In this document: piece by piece, positions 1 through 9,900 of the stretch
Layout: every line of letters starts with the position of its first letter
Position numbering within the stretch: position 1 is the stretch's first letter
NCBI GenBank assembly: GCA_019429445.1
Contig: JAHYIW010000010.1
Coordinates: 1-64,000, forward strand
Source of the DNA: Desulfuromonadaceae bacterium
GTDB taxonomy: Bacteria; Desulfobacterota; Desulfuromonadia; Desulfuromonadales; JAHYIW01
DNA length: 64,000 nucleotides
Direction: 5' to 3'
The notes under the pieces: model-generated
Told to the model about the DNA's origin: nothing
Database searches by the model: none
What the model saw: the letters and a program-made list of their open reading frames with translations, nothing else
Made by a program: the position numbers and the translations under genes

Positions 1-12
1 AGTATACCTAAC

Positions 13-672
13 TCAATGATCTTTCTTCTTGGGGCCCGGCTTCTGAGGGCGAACCGTCCGTCTCAACTGCTCCTCCACCGTGTCCAGAAAGGACCCTGAG
101 CCTAAAGGTCGTCCGGTGCGCTCATGACGATGAATCAAGCTCAGTTCTTCTGCGCTGGATAGTGTCAAAAACTTTTTCCAGTCGCCAACCATCTCAAGCA
201 ATGGCGCAACCTTGACCAATCCGTCATCTTCTCCGTCCAGATGTGCCCGGGCGCTGCTCCAGGGATAATCCTGCGGGTTTTCTACCAAACCCGCTGCAAC
301 CGGGTTCATTTCAATATAACGTGCCGCCGCCAACACATGACTCTCGCCCATCGTAAATGAAGCAAAGCGTTCCTGCCACAAATGCCCGCGCCACTTTTCA
401 CGAAAATTAATACGGCGGGTATAGCGACGATGGGCTTCTCCGACAGCACGGGCCAGGCCGTCTTCTGTTTGGGGTACAGTGATCAGGTGAACATGGTTCG
501 GCATCAGACACCAGGCCCAGATATCGACATCATGCTTGCGGCACCATTCGGCCATCAGATCGATATAGGCGAGGTAGTCTTCGTCATTGAAAAAGACTTG
601 CTGACGACGATTGCCGCGTTGGGTGATGTGGTGAGGGTAGCCAGGAACGACTACTCGTGCGATTCTGGCCAT
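13..672 (-). CDS. REP-associated tyrosine transposase (RAYT, Y1 family)
   Basis: A 219-residue Y1-type single-strand DNA transposase of the REP-associated class. The metal-binding HUH motif is visible in PNHVHLI (about residues 58-64), and a candidate nucleophilic tyrosine lies in HRRYTRR about 25 residues later. The C-terminus is rich in Lys and Pro and typical in length, so the gene looks intact. Family members are usually domesticated single-copy genes that act on short palindromic repeats rather than mobilising themselves. Its start codon lies only 8 bp from a tandem 54-bp repeat, probably its partner DNA. It runs opposite to the lipid cluster and is not functionally tied to it. Confidence 0.9.
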   Translation of the reverse strand: MARIARVVVPGYPHHITQRGNRRQQVFFNDEDYLAYIDLMAEWCRKHDVDIWAWCLMPNHVHLITVPQTEDGLARAVGEAHRRYTRRINFREKWRGHLWQERFASFTMGESHVLAAARYIEMNPVAAGLVENPQDYPWSSARAHLDGEDDGLVKVAPLLEMVGDWKKFLTLSSAEELSLIHRHERTGRPLGSGSFLDTVEEQLRRTVRPQKPGPKKKDH

Positions 673-680
673 GCGCTACA

Positions 681-785
681 CTAGCAAACTCGAAAAAGAA
701 ATGAAAGATAAATATACTGTCCCCGGAACTTGAACTAGCAAACTCGAAAAAGAAATGAAAGATAAATATACTGTCCCCGGAACTT
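681..785. repeat. Tandem 51-bp repeat (54-bp period) beside the REP transposase
   Basis: Two perfect copies of a 51-bp unit lie at 681-731 and 735-785, separated by TGA. Each starts CTAGCAAACTCG and ends TACTGTCCCCGGAACTT. The unit sits directly upstream of the REP-type transposase start and is probably a REP-like target or flanking sequence. A truncated third echo (CGGAACTT) follows at 786-793. Confidence 0.85.
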
Positions 786-968
786 CGGAACTTACTGCGC
801 CTAAAATGGGCACAGAAAGGAAATTAGGAAGCCACTTTTTAAGAAAACCAGCCATGAAGACAAAATTGGCGGCAAAATTAACCAGATTTTAACCAAACAG
901 GCCGCTCAAGGCGGGTCAGAACCCCCTTATAAAAAATGTGCTGGTGGATCTGGGCGACAGCATAAAAC

Positions 969-997
969 TTGCATTTGCCTCAATTTTTCGTTATCTT
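969..997 (+). promoter_or_regulatory. Candidate sigma-70 promoter upstream of the repeat protein
   Basis: TTGCAT (969-974), a 17-bp spacer and TATCTT (992-997) make a reasonable sigma-70 promoter, with a transcript start near 1004. It would make an in-frame start at 969 impossible and supports the ATG at 1050. It might also feed the lipid operon that starts 44 bp after the small gene. It is a pattern match only. Confidence 0.4.
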
Positions 998-1049
998 TGC
1001 AGGTCTTATCCAATGCCGCACGTTAACCTTTCTGGACAGCTGGTTTGCT

Positions 1050-1439
1050 ATGGGCCTTGCTACAATCAAACGCTACGGACAATCGATTATGACCGGCTTT
1101 GAGTGGAACGGTCGCATCCTCAAACCGCTCGGCAAATCAAAAGAACAGGGGTGGGAATTCGACGGCAAATTTGTGCGGCCGTGTGATGGTTCGATTACGC
1201 GCGGCTATGAATGGAATGCCAATGTGCTGAAGCCTTACGGCAAGACGATGTTTGCCGGGTTCAAGGTTGAGGGCAATATCATCAAGCCGTTCGGCAAGTC
1301 GCTCGATGAGGCGTGGGTTGTCTCCAGCAATGGTTGTTCACCCCACGGCAAAAGCCACAGTAGTGGCTGGGAATTTCACGGCGATATCCCTCTGCCACTG
1401 ATTGCGCTGGTGGTGATGGGGTTGGCTGTTCGCGGCTGA
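1050..1439 (+). CDS. Small WG-repeat protein (beta-flower-like)
   Basis: A 129-residue protein made largely of 20-22-residue repeats ending in a (K/R)P-x-GK-S/T signature: ILKPLGKS, FVRPCDGS, VLKPYGKT, IIKPFGKS. Each is preceded by a G-(F/W/Y)-(E/K)-(W/F/V) strand. This resembles the small proteins described as four- or five-fold 'beta-flower' folds, whose function is unknown. The start at 1050 is chosen because an upstream in-frame start at 969 would overlap a candidate promoter. The last 20 residues turn hydrophobic and lose the repeat, which may mean a damaged 3' end. It ends 44 bp before ispH and could share a transcript with the lipid operon. Confidence 0.55.
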   Translation: MGLATIKRYGQSIMTGFEWNGRILKPLGKSKEQGWEFDGKFVRPCDGSITRGYEWNANVLKPYGKTMFAGFKVEGNIIKPFGKSLDEAWVVSSNGCSPHGKSHSSGWEFHGDIPLPLIALVVMGLAVRG

Positions 1440-1483
1440 CGGGTAAAACGGCTACCGACGGGTAACGACCCTGGGGATGATTG

Positions 1484-2350
1484 ATGAAAATTCTCAAAGC
1501 ACAACGAGCCGGTTTTTGCATGGGTGTCGATCTGGCGCTCTGCAAGCTGAACGCGCTTATTCAGCAGGCTGAACAACGCAACACGATCTTCATCCTCGGG
1601 TCGATCATTCACAATCCCCAGGTGGTCAGGGAATATGCCGCAAAAGGGGTCATCACCGTCAATTCGCCGGATGAGATTCCGACCGGATCGACGGTGGTGA
1701 TACGCGCTCACGGCATTGCCAGGGAGATTCGCGAGACACTGGAGCAGCGGGGCATCCGGATTGTCGATGCGACCTGTCCAAAAGTGACCGCCGCCTGCAT
1801 GCAGATAAAAAAGCACACGGCAAACGGGCGCACCTTGCTCCTTTACGGTGAGGCAACGCACCCCGAAGTAAAGTGCCTGCTGAGCTATGCCGCCGGTGAA
1901 GCGCTGGTCTTCGATTCCGGTGAGGCGTGTGAGCAGCTGAATCTTGACCCGGCCAAACAATATTGCCTGGCCGCCCAGACCACCCAGGACAAAGACATTC
2001 TGCAATCGATCATCGACTGCCTGCAACAACGCAAGGAACTGGACGTGACGATTTTGCACACCATCTGCGACGCAACGCGCCAGCGTCAGGAAGAGGCGAT
2101 TCTGCTGGCGGACAAGGTCGATTTTGTGATTGTCGCGGGGGGCTACGAAAGCAGCAACACCCGGCGTCTGGTGCAGGTGGTCAGAGCTCACGGGACGGAA
2201 GCCCTGCATATCGAAAGCGCCGCCGAACTGCCGCTTGACAAGCTGCGCCACTATGCGCGTATCGGCTTGACCGCCGGCGCCTCGACGCCAAAAGAAATTG
2301 TCAATGAAATCGAGCGGGTGTTAACCTCTCTACAGGAGCATGATTGTTGA
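1484..2350 (+). CDS. ispH: 4-hydroxy-3-methylbut-2-enyl diphosphate reductase (IspH/LytB)
   Basis: A 288-residue IspH-family iron-sulfur enzyme. In the MEP pathway it reductively removes the hydroxyl of HMBPP to give IPP and DMAPP. The three cluster cysteines are present in the motifs GFCMGV (Cys12), DATCPKV (Cys98) and TICDATRQRQ (Cys195). Substrate-binding motifs IHNP, RAHG, ATHPEV, TTQ, GGYESSNT and the C-terminal TAGAS are also present, so the active site looks complete. ATG 1484 is preferred over the adjacent TTG 1481. The gene ends in a TTGA overlap with pfaD and is thus the first gene of the Pfa/Ole operon. It may be the normal housekeeping copy or a recruited paralogue; the window cannot tell. 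Confidence 0.93.
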   Translation: MKILKAQRAGFCMGVDLALCKLNALIQQAEQRNTIFILGSIIHNPQVVREYAAKGVITVNSPDEIPTGSTVVIRAHGIAREIRETLEQRGIRIVDATCPKVTAACMQIKKHTANGRTLLLYGEATHPEVKCLLSYAAGEALVFDSGEACEQLNLDPAKQYCLAAQTTQDKDILQSIIDCLQQRKELDVTILHTICDATRQRQEEAILLADKVDFVIVAGGYESSNTRRLVQVVRAHGTEALHIESAAELPLDKLRHYARIGLTAGASTPKEIVNEIERVLTSLQEHDC

Positions 2351-3960
2351 ATATTAACGCGTCAAAGCACCATCCTACGTTGGGATTTTTCCTTCCTGAA
2401 CCGGGGGGAGAGGCACTGCCCCAGGCGTTGCGCCACATCAACCGACCCCTCTACCTGCTGGCACATGATTGTGACATTGAGGTTGTCTCCGGCACAGTCG
2501 ATGCGCACGCTGCCGATCACCCCTTTACCGGCATGGTCCTCCCCTGCCCGCTTGAGAGTCTCGGTAACCGCGATTTTTGCCGCGATCACCGCCTGCGCTA
2601 TGCGTACGTGGGCGGGTCGATGGCCAAAGGGATCAGTTCGGTCGCAATGGTCGAGGCGCTGGCCGAGGCGGGCATGCTCGGTTTCTTCGGCGCCGCCGGG
2701 CTGTTGCCGGAGACGGTTGAAGAAGCCATCAATCAACTGCAAAGCCGGGTCACATCGGGGGGCTACGGATTCAACCTGATCCACAGTCCCAATGAACCGG
2801 AACTGGAAAATGCGCTGATCGACCTTTATTTGCGGCGCGGGGTGACACTGATCGAAGCCTCGGCGTTTCTCGATCTGACCTTGCCCCTGGTTCGCTACCG
2901 TACGCACGGCATTTACCGCGATGCCAACGGTTGCATCATCACCCCGAACCGGATCATTGCTAAAATTTCTCGTGAAGAGGTCGCCGCCAGGTTCTTTGCC
3001 CCACCACCGGAGCGTTTTTTGCATGAGCTGGTCGCAACACGTCAGTTGACAGCCGAACAGGCACAGTGGGCAACACAGATTCCGATGGCGCAGGATGTGA
3101 CCGTCGAAGCCGACTCCGGCGGGCATACCGACAACCGTCCGGCACTGGCATTGTTCCCGACCATTCAGGCACAAAAAAACTGCTGTCAAAACAGCTATAA
3201 TTATCCGCAACCGTTGCGCCTCGGGCTGGGCGGCGGTATCGCCACCCCCGCTGCAGCTGCCGCGGCGTTTGCGCTGGGAGCAGACTATCTGGTCACCGGC
3301 ACGGTCAATCAGGCCTGCATCGAGTCAGGAACGTGCGACGAAGTGCGCCAGATGCTGGCCGAAACCCGTCAGGCCGATGTCACCATGGCCCCGTCCGGCG
3401 ATATGTTTGAAATGGGGGTCAAGGTACAGGTCATCAAACGCGGCACGATGTTTTCGATGCGCGCTGCCAAGTTGTATGAACTTTACCGCAGCTATAACAG
3501 TATTGAGGAGCTGCCCGCTGAAGAACGGCTGAAGCTCGAAAAAACGATCTTTCGCAAGGATCTCGATCAGGTCTGGGAAGAAACCCGCAGTTTCTTTGAC
3601 CATCGCGACCCACGCCAGCTGGCCAAGGCCGAACGCGATCCGAAATACAAACTGGCGCTGGTCTTTCGCTGGTATTTGGGGCAATCACCGGTGTGGGCCA
3701 ATCGGGGCGAAACGACGCGAAAACTCGATTACCAGATCTGGTGCGGTCCGGCGATGGGCGCCTTCAACGAATGGGTTAAGGGGTCGCTACTTGATCCTCC
3801 CGCGCAGCGGCGGGTCGCTACAGTGGCATGGAATATTCTTTTTGGGGCGGCGGTTTTGATCCGCGCCAATCAACTTAAACTTCAAGGGGTTCGTCTCGAC
3901 GCTGAGGCAACACTCGTAGCTCCCCTTGAAATCGACCACATCAAGGAGTTTCTCAGTTGA
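2347..3960 (+). CDS. pfaD: PfaD, trans-acting enoyl reductase of PUFA synthase
   Basis: A 537-residue FMN-dependent enoyl reductase of the 2-nitropropane dioxygenase-like TIM-barrel family. It reduces enoyl-ACP intermediates for the Pfa synthase. Family hallmarks include YVGGSMAKGISS, GFNLIHSPNEPELE, EADSGGHTDNRP, GLGGGIATP, VTGTVNQACIESGTCD, FEMGVKVQVIKRGTMF and the C-terminal IWCGPAMGAFNEWVKGS. The start is a TTG, either 2344 or 2347. AGGAG at 2334-2338 is 8 nt from TTG 2347, and TTG 2347 overlaps the ispH stop as TTGA. The 3' end overlaps pfaA in the same way. Having the reductase first, before the megasynthases, matches the myxobacterial Pfa1-2-3 order rather than the marine pfaABCD order. 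Confidence 0.95.
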   Translation: MNINASKHHPTLGFFLPEPGGEALPQALRHINRPLYLLAHDCDIEVVSGTVDAHAADHPFTGMVLPCPLESLGNRDFCRDHRLRYAYVGGSMAKGISSVAMVEALAEAGMLGFFGAAGLLPETVEEAINQLQSRVTSGGYGFNLIHSPNEPELENALIDLYLRRGVTLIEASAFLDLTLPLVRYRTHGIYRDANGCIITPNRIIAKISREEVAARFFAPPPERFLHELVATRQLTAEQAQWATQIPMAQDVTVEADSGGHTDNRPALALFPTIQAQKNCCQNSYNYPQPLRLGLGGGIATPAAAAAAFALGADYLVTGTVNQACIESGTCDEVRQMLAETRQADVTMAPSGDMFEMGVKVQVIKRGTMFSMRAAKLYELYRSYNSIEELPAEERLKLEKTIFRKDLDQVWEETRSFFDHRDPRQLAKAERDPKYKLALVFRWYLGQSPVWANRGETTRKLDYQIWCGPAMGAFNEWVKGSLLDPPAQRRVATVAWNILFGAAVLIRANQLKLQGVRLDAEATLVAPLEIDHIKEFLS

Positions 3961-6900
3961 AGGATAACAGCGGAGAACAAAACATTCAGTCGGCAGCAAC
4001 AGCGCCGCTGGCCATTGTCGGGATCGGCTGCCTCTTTCCCCAGGCAGGAGACCAAGGGACATTCTGGACCAATATCAAAAACGGTGCCGATGCCATCACC
4101 GAGGTTCCCGCAACCCACTGGCGTTCCGACGATTATTTCGATCCGAACCCCAAAACCCCGGACAAGGTGTACGCCAGATGCGGCGGTTTCCTCTCCCCGG
4201 TCGACTTTAACCCGCGGGAATACGGCGTGCTGCCAAACGCGCTGGAAGCGATCGACACCTCGCAGCTGCTCGGTCTGGTCGCCGTCGATCAGGCGTTGCA
4301 GGATGCCGGCTACACCCGCGAGAAAGACTTCGATCGCGAACGGGTCAGTGTGATTCTCGGTGTCACCGGCACCTTGGAGCTGGTCGTGCCGCTCGGTGCA
4401 CGTCTCGGTCATCCACGCTGGCGTGAAGCGCTTAAAGATGCCGGAATCGCCGATGCCATCGCGGCAGATGTCATGCAGCGCATCAGTGATTCATACGTCC
4501 CCTGGCAGGAAAATTCCTTCCCCGGACTGCTTGGCAATGTGGTCGCCGGACGGATCAGCAAACATTTTGACTTCGGCGGCACCAACTGTGTCGTTGATGC
4601 GGCGTGCGGCAGTTCTCTGGGCGCACTTAACCTTGCCGCGCTCGAACTCGCTGCGGGCAAGACGGACATGGTGATCACCGGCGGGATCGACACATTCAAT
4701 GACATCTTCATGTACACCTGTTTCAGCAAGACTCCAGCGCTCTCCCCCTCCGGGCACGCTCGCTCCTTCTCCGCCGAGGCCGATGGCACCACCCTGGGGG
4801 AAGGGTTGGGAATCGTCGTTATCAAGCGACTGGCCGATGCCGAACGTGACGGCGACAAAATCTACGCCCTCATTAAGGGGATCGGTTCATCCAGTGACGG
4901 GCGCGGGGTTGCCATCTATGAGCCAAGTGCTGAAGGGCAACAAAAAGCACTCCGGCGTGCCTATGAGCAGAGCGGTGTCGACCCGCGCACCATCGAACTG
5001 ATTGAAGCCCACGGCACCGGCACCAAGGTCGGTGATACCGTCGAAGTCTCTGCCTTGAAAGAGGTTTTCGGCACGGCGGATTTCCCCTGGTGTGCGATCG
5101 GTTCGATCAAATCGCAGATCGGTCACACCAAGGCCGCAGCCGGTTCCGCCGGACTGATCAAGGCAGCACTGGCGCTCTACCACAAAACGCTGCCACCAAC
5201 GATCAAGGTTACCCGCCCCCAGGACATCATCAGCGCCGCACATTCGCCATTCTACATCAACACCACAGCGCGTCCGTGGATTCCGCTGGGCGATTATCCG
5301 CGCCGCGCCGGAGTCAGTGCGCTCGGTTTTGGCGGTAGTAACTTCCACTGCCTGCTCGAAGAGCATCACGCCCTCAAGACTGTGGCTGACTGGCAGGGCG
5401 ATGTCCAGCTCGTCGCCTTCAGTGGTCCCGATGAGGCCACCCTGGAAAAGGCGCTGGAAGCGTTTCCGACCAGCGGGGCATGGAGCGACCTGCGCCTGGC
5501 GGCGGCCCACAGTCGCCGTCAATTCGATTCACGGCAGACCTGTCGTCTGATTCTGGTGCTGGAACAGGCCCAGGCACAACCCGCCGCGCAGATTCAGGGA
5601 GCCCTGACCATGTTGCGCACCCATTGTGGGCACGACGCGTGGCACACGCCGGACGGCAGCTTTTTTGCCCGGAGCGAAATCGGCGGCCAGCTGGCGATGC
5701 TCTTCCCTGGTCAAGGGGCGCAATATCCGGGAATGCTGAAAGATATGGCGCTGCAATTTCCAGAATTTCTCGACACATTCACCGCTGCCGATCGGGCCTT
5801 CACGACCAACAGCGACGGAAAGCACGGGCGACTGACAGAGCTGGTCTATCCGCGCACCAGCTTTGATCAGGCTGGCGCTGAGCGGAATCACGCAAAACTT
5901 CAGGCAACGGAGGTTGCGCAACCCGCCCTCGGTGCGGTCAGCCTCGCTGCACGCAATGTGCTGGCCACTTTCGGCGTGGTGCCCGACGCTTATGCCGGAC
6001 ATAGCTACGGCGAACTGACGGCACTCTGCTGCGGCGGTTATTTTGACAGCGCCACCTTGCACGGTCTGTCCCATCTGCGCGGTGCATTAATGGCCGACGG
6101 GGAAGGCGATCGCGGTTCAATGTTGGCGGTTTCCGCTCCCCTTGCACAGCTTGAAGGGTTCCTTGCCGATTCCGGATTGCCCCTGGTTATAGCCAACCGC
6201 AACACCCCTGAACAGGGCGTTCTTTCCGGTACGACAAAAGATATCGAGCAAGCGGCAGCACTCCTTGACGCCCAGGGCATAAGCTACAAGCGCCTCGCGG
6301 TTGCGGCAGCCTTCCATAGTGAACTGGTGGCCGCCGCCGCAGAACCGTTCGGCACGCGCTTGAACGCGATTGCATTCAGTCGGCCGGCCACTCCGGTTTA
6401 TGCCAACACCACCGGCGCGCCCTACGCGCAAAATCCCGACGAAGTACGGCAGCTGCTGGCTCGGCAGTTGGCCTGCCCGGTCGATTTCGTCGCCGAGATC
6501 GAGGCTATGTACGCCGCCGGTACGCGCATCTTCCTGGAGGTCGGCCCCGGTGCCCGCCTGACCGCGATGGTCAGGGCCATCCTCGCTGAACGCCCCCATC
6601 AGGCTTTCGCTCTCGATGCCTCCAACGGCAAGCGTTCGGGAATCTGTGATCTGGGCCGCGCGCTGGCACAACTGGCGACACTCGGTCACCCGGTCGATCT
6701 GAACCGCTGGGATGAGGGCTATGCCACCCTGCGCCAATCGCGCCCGGAACAGAAACGTGGCATAACCGTCTCGTTGACTGGTGCCAACCATTTCAAGGCC
6801 CCGCCCAAACGACCGGCGCTGCCACAATCGGCAACCAACGCCGGTGCGCCCGCGCCGACGTCCGCGGCAGACGCAGCCCCCTTTGTCAAAGCTGCCGTTG

Positions 6901-9900
6901 CGGCGCCCGACCAGCCAGCGGTCATTGCCGATAACGCTTCGCTGCATACCGCCCTGCAACTAACCCAACAGAGCTTCCAGGCATTGCAAACGCTGCAAGA
7001 ACAGACCGCGCGCCTCCATCAGCAGTTTTTGTCCGGGCAGGAATCGGCGGCGCGCTCCTTTCTCCAGCTGGTTGAGCAACAGAATCAGTTGTTGCACGGA
7101 CAACAGCCTCCGTTCAGCTCGACAGCGCCGAGCGTACCGACCGCGCCACCGCTCCAGGCACCGCCCGCAGCTACGCTTGCGGCAGCGGCCGCCGCTGACA
7201 CCACTGCCGTTTCTTCGGTCGCCCAACATCCCCCGGTTGCGCTTGATCGCACGGAGATTGCCGCCACGCTACTCGCGGTGATTGCGGAGAAAACCGGCTA
7301 TCCGGAAGAGATGCTCGATCTGGAGATGACCCTCGATACCGACCTCGGGATCGATTCAATCAAGCGGGTGGAAATCCTTTCCGCCCTGCAGGAAAAACTC
7401 CCTGATGCTCCGTCGGTCAAACCGGAAAATCTCGGTGTCTTGCAGACCCTTGGTCAGATCGTCGCCCACCTGGCGGCTGGAAGAGTGGACGCTGCGGCAA
7501 CGCGGCAGACCATCCCGCAGGTGCTCGACAGTAACCGGGTCGCAACCGTCCTGCTCAGCGTCATTGCCGAAAAGACCGGTTATCCGCTGGAGATGCTGGA
7601 GCTGGAGATGGCGCTCGACACCGATCTGGGGATCGATTCAATCAAGCGGGTGGAAATCTTGTCCGCCTTACAGGAACAACTGCCCGATGCTCCGGCAGTC
7701 AAACCCGAAGACCTCGGCGTGCTGCAAACCCTCGGTCAGATTGTCACCCACTTGAGCGCAGCAAGCGGGAGAAGCTCGGCGCCGCAACCGGTCGCGAGCG
7801 CGACCGGCCCGCTCAACCGGGAGGTTGTTGCCACCGCACTGCTCAACGTTATTGCCGAAAAAACCGGTTATCCGCTGGAGATGCTGGAACTGGAGATGGC
7901 GCTCGATACCGATCTGGGGATCGATTCGATTAAACGCGTCGAAATCCTTTCTGCCTTACAGGATCAGTTGCCGGGAGCACCCGCTATCAAGCCCGAACAC
8001 CTCGGCACCTTGCAGACGGTCGCCCAGATTGTCGATTTTCTGGCCAGCGTTTCCGGGGCTGCCGAACCGGCACCGCAACCGGGAGCGCCTTTTGAACTCC
8101 CCTCGGTGGAGAGCGGGATTGAGCGTAAGGTCCTTAAAGCTGTGCCGTTGCGCACCACAGGGAGGCGCGAACCGATACAACTGCCGCAAAGCAGCGTCGT
8201 CTGGGTCAGTGATGATGGCAGCGCGCTGACGACCGCGATCTGTCAGCAACTGAACGCCCGGCAGTTGAACGCACAAAAAATCAGCATCGATCAGCTCTCC
8301 AGCCTCCCTCCTGCGGAGCAACTGTCCGGGCTGATTATCCTGACGCCGCAGTCCGGTGCCAGTGCAGCGTTTCTGCAGCAAGCGTTTCAACTGCTGCAAC
8401 TGGCGGAGCCGGGACTCAAGCTTTGCGCCGACCAGGGGGGAGCGATTCTGGCCACGGTTTCACGGCTGAACGGCCACTTTGCCCTGCCCGGTGGCGGGCC
8501 GGTCAGCGACCCCCTCTCGGGGGGGCTGGCCGGACTTGCCAAAACCGCCGGACACGAGTGGCCGACAGTCAGTTGCAGAGCTTTCGACCTGGCGACCGAC
8601 CTGGAAGATGTCGAGCAAACGGCGCAAGCACTGCTTGCCGAACTGCTGGTCGAGGGTCCGCAGGAAGTCGGCTTCACCCCTGATGGACGTATCACCCTCA
8701 GTCTGACCGAAGAGTCACTCGTCGGCGAAACACACGATTCACCGGTCGGCTACGGTGATGTCGTCGTCATCAGTGGCGGCGCACGCGGGGTGACCGCCGA
8801 AGTCGCGGTGGCTTTGGCCGCTGCAAGCCACGCCACCTTGCTCCTGTTGGGACGCAGCGCCGCAGCGCACGATGAACCGGTCTGGCTCGACGGGCTGAAC
8901 AGCGAAGGTGACATTAAAAAGGCGCTTATCGCCAACAGTCACGGACCACTTAAGCCCAAAGAAGTCGGCCAGCAATATCAGCAAGTTCTTGACCAGCGCG
9001 AAATCCGCAATACCTTGCGCCGCATCAAGGAAGCGGGCGGTCAACCGATCTATCGCTGCGTCGATCTGCGCGACGCCGCTGCCGTCGCTCCGGTGATCAA
9101 CGCTATCCGCGAAGAATACGGCCCGATCAAAGGGCTGATCCATGGGGCAGGTGTGCTGGCGGACCGGCTGATCAAGGACAAGACCACCGAACAGTTTAGC
9201 CAGGTGGTCGCTACCAAGGTGGCGGGACTTGAAAATCTGCTGGCGGCATTGACCGGGGAGAAGCTGCGCTTTATGGTGATGTTCTCGTCATCCACCGGTC
9301 GTTTCGGGCGGACCGGTCAGATCGACTACGCCGTCGCCAACGAGGTCCTTAACAAGATGGCTCAGCAACAGGCCGCCCGGCGCCCTGACTGCCGCGTACT
9401 GTCTTTGAACTGGGGTCCGTGGGATGGTGGGATGGTCACCCCCGCGCTGAAAAAGATCTTTGCCGAAGAGGGGATCGCGGTGATCGACTTGCAGGCCGGA
9501 GCGCACTATCTGGTCGAGGAAATTTCCACCCCGCCCGGCGGCCCGGTTGAGCTGGTCATCCTCGGCGGTCGCCAGGCGGCCAGTGATACAAACAAGGTGT
9601 CAACCCATGAAAATATTTATGTCTCCAAGGCTTTCGATCTGGAAATCTCCATCGCGAACTTCCCGTTCCTGGCGTCCCATGTGATCGATGGAAAAGCGGT
9701 TTTGCCGATGGCAATGATTATCGAATGGATGGCCCACGGTGCCATTCACAATAATCCGGGATTGCGTTTTCACGGCTTCAACGATCTGCGCATCCTGAAA
9801 GGAGTGACACTTGAAGATGGACAGATCCATACCCTTCAGGTAACCACCGGCAAGGCGTTCAAGAGCGGCGGCGTGCATGTCGTGCCGGTCGAACTTTCCG

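Noticed and set aside
681-785. Possible short CRISPR array
   Set aside because: Only two full units with a 3-bp spacer, and no cas gene anywhere in the window.
1376-2251. 291-codon open frame antisense to ispH
   Set aside because: ispH on the other strand has all family motifs; the antisense product has no recognisable sequence.
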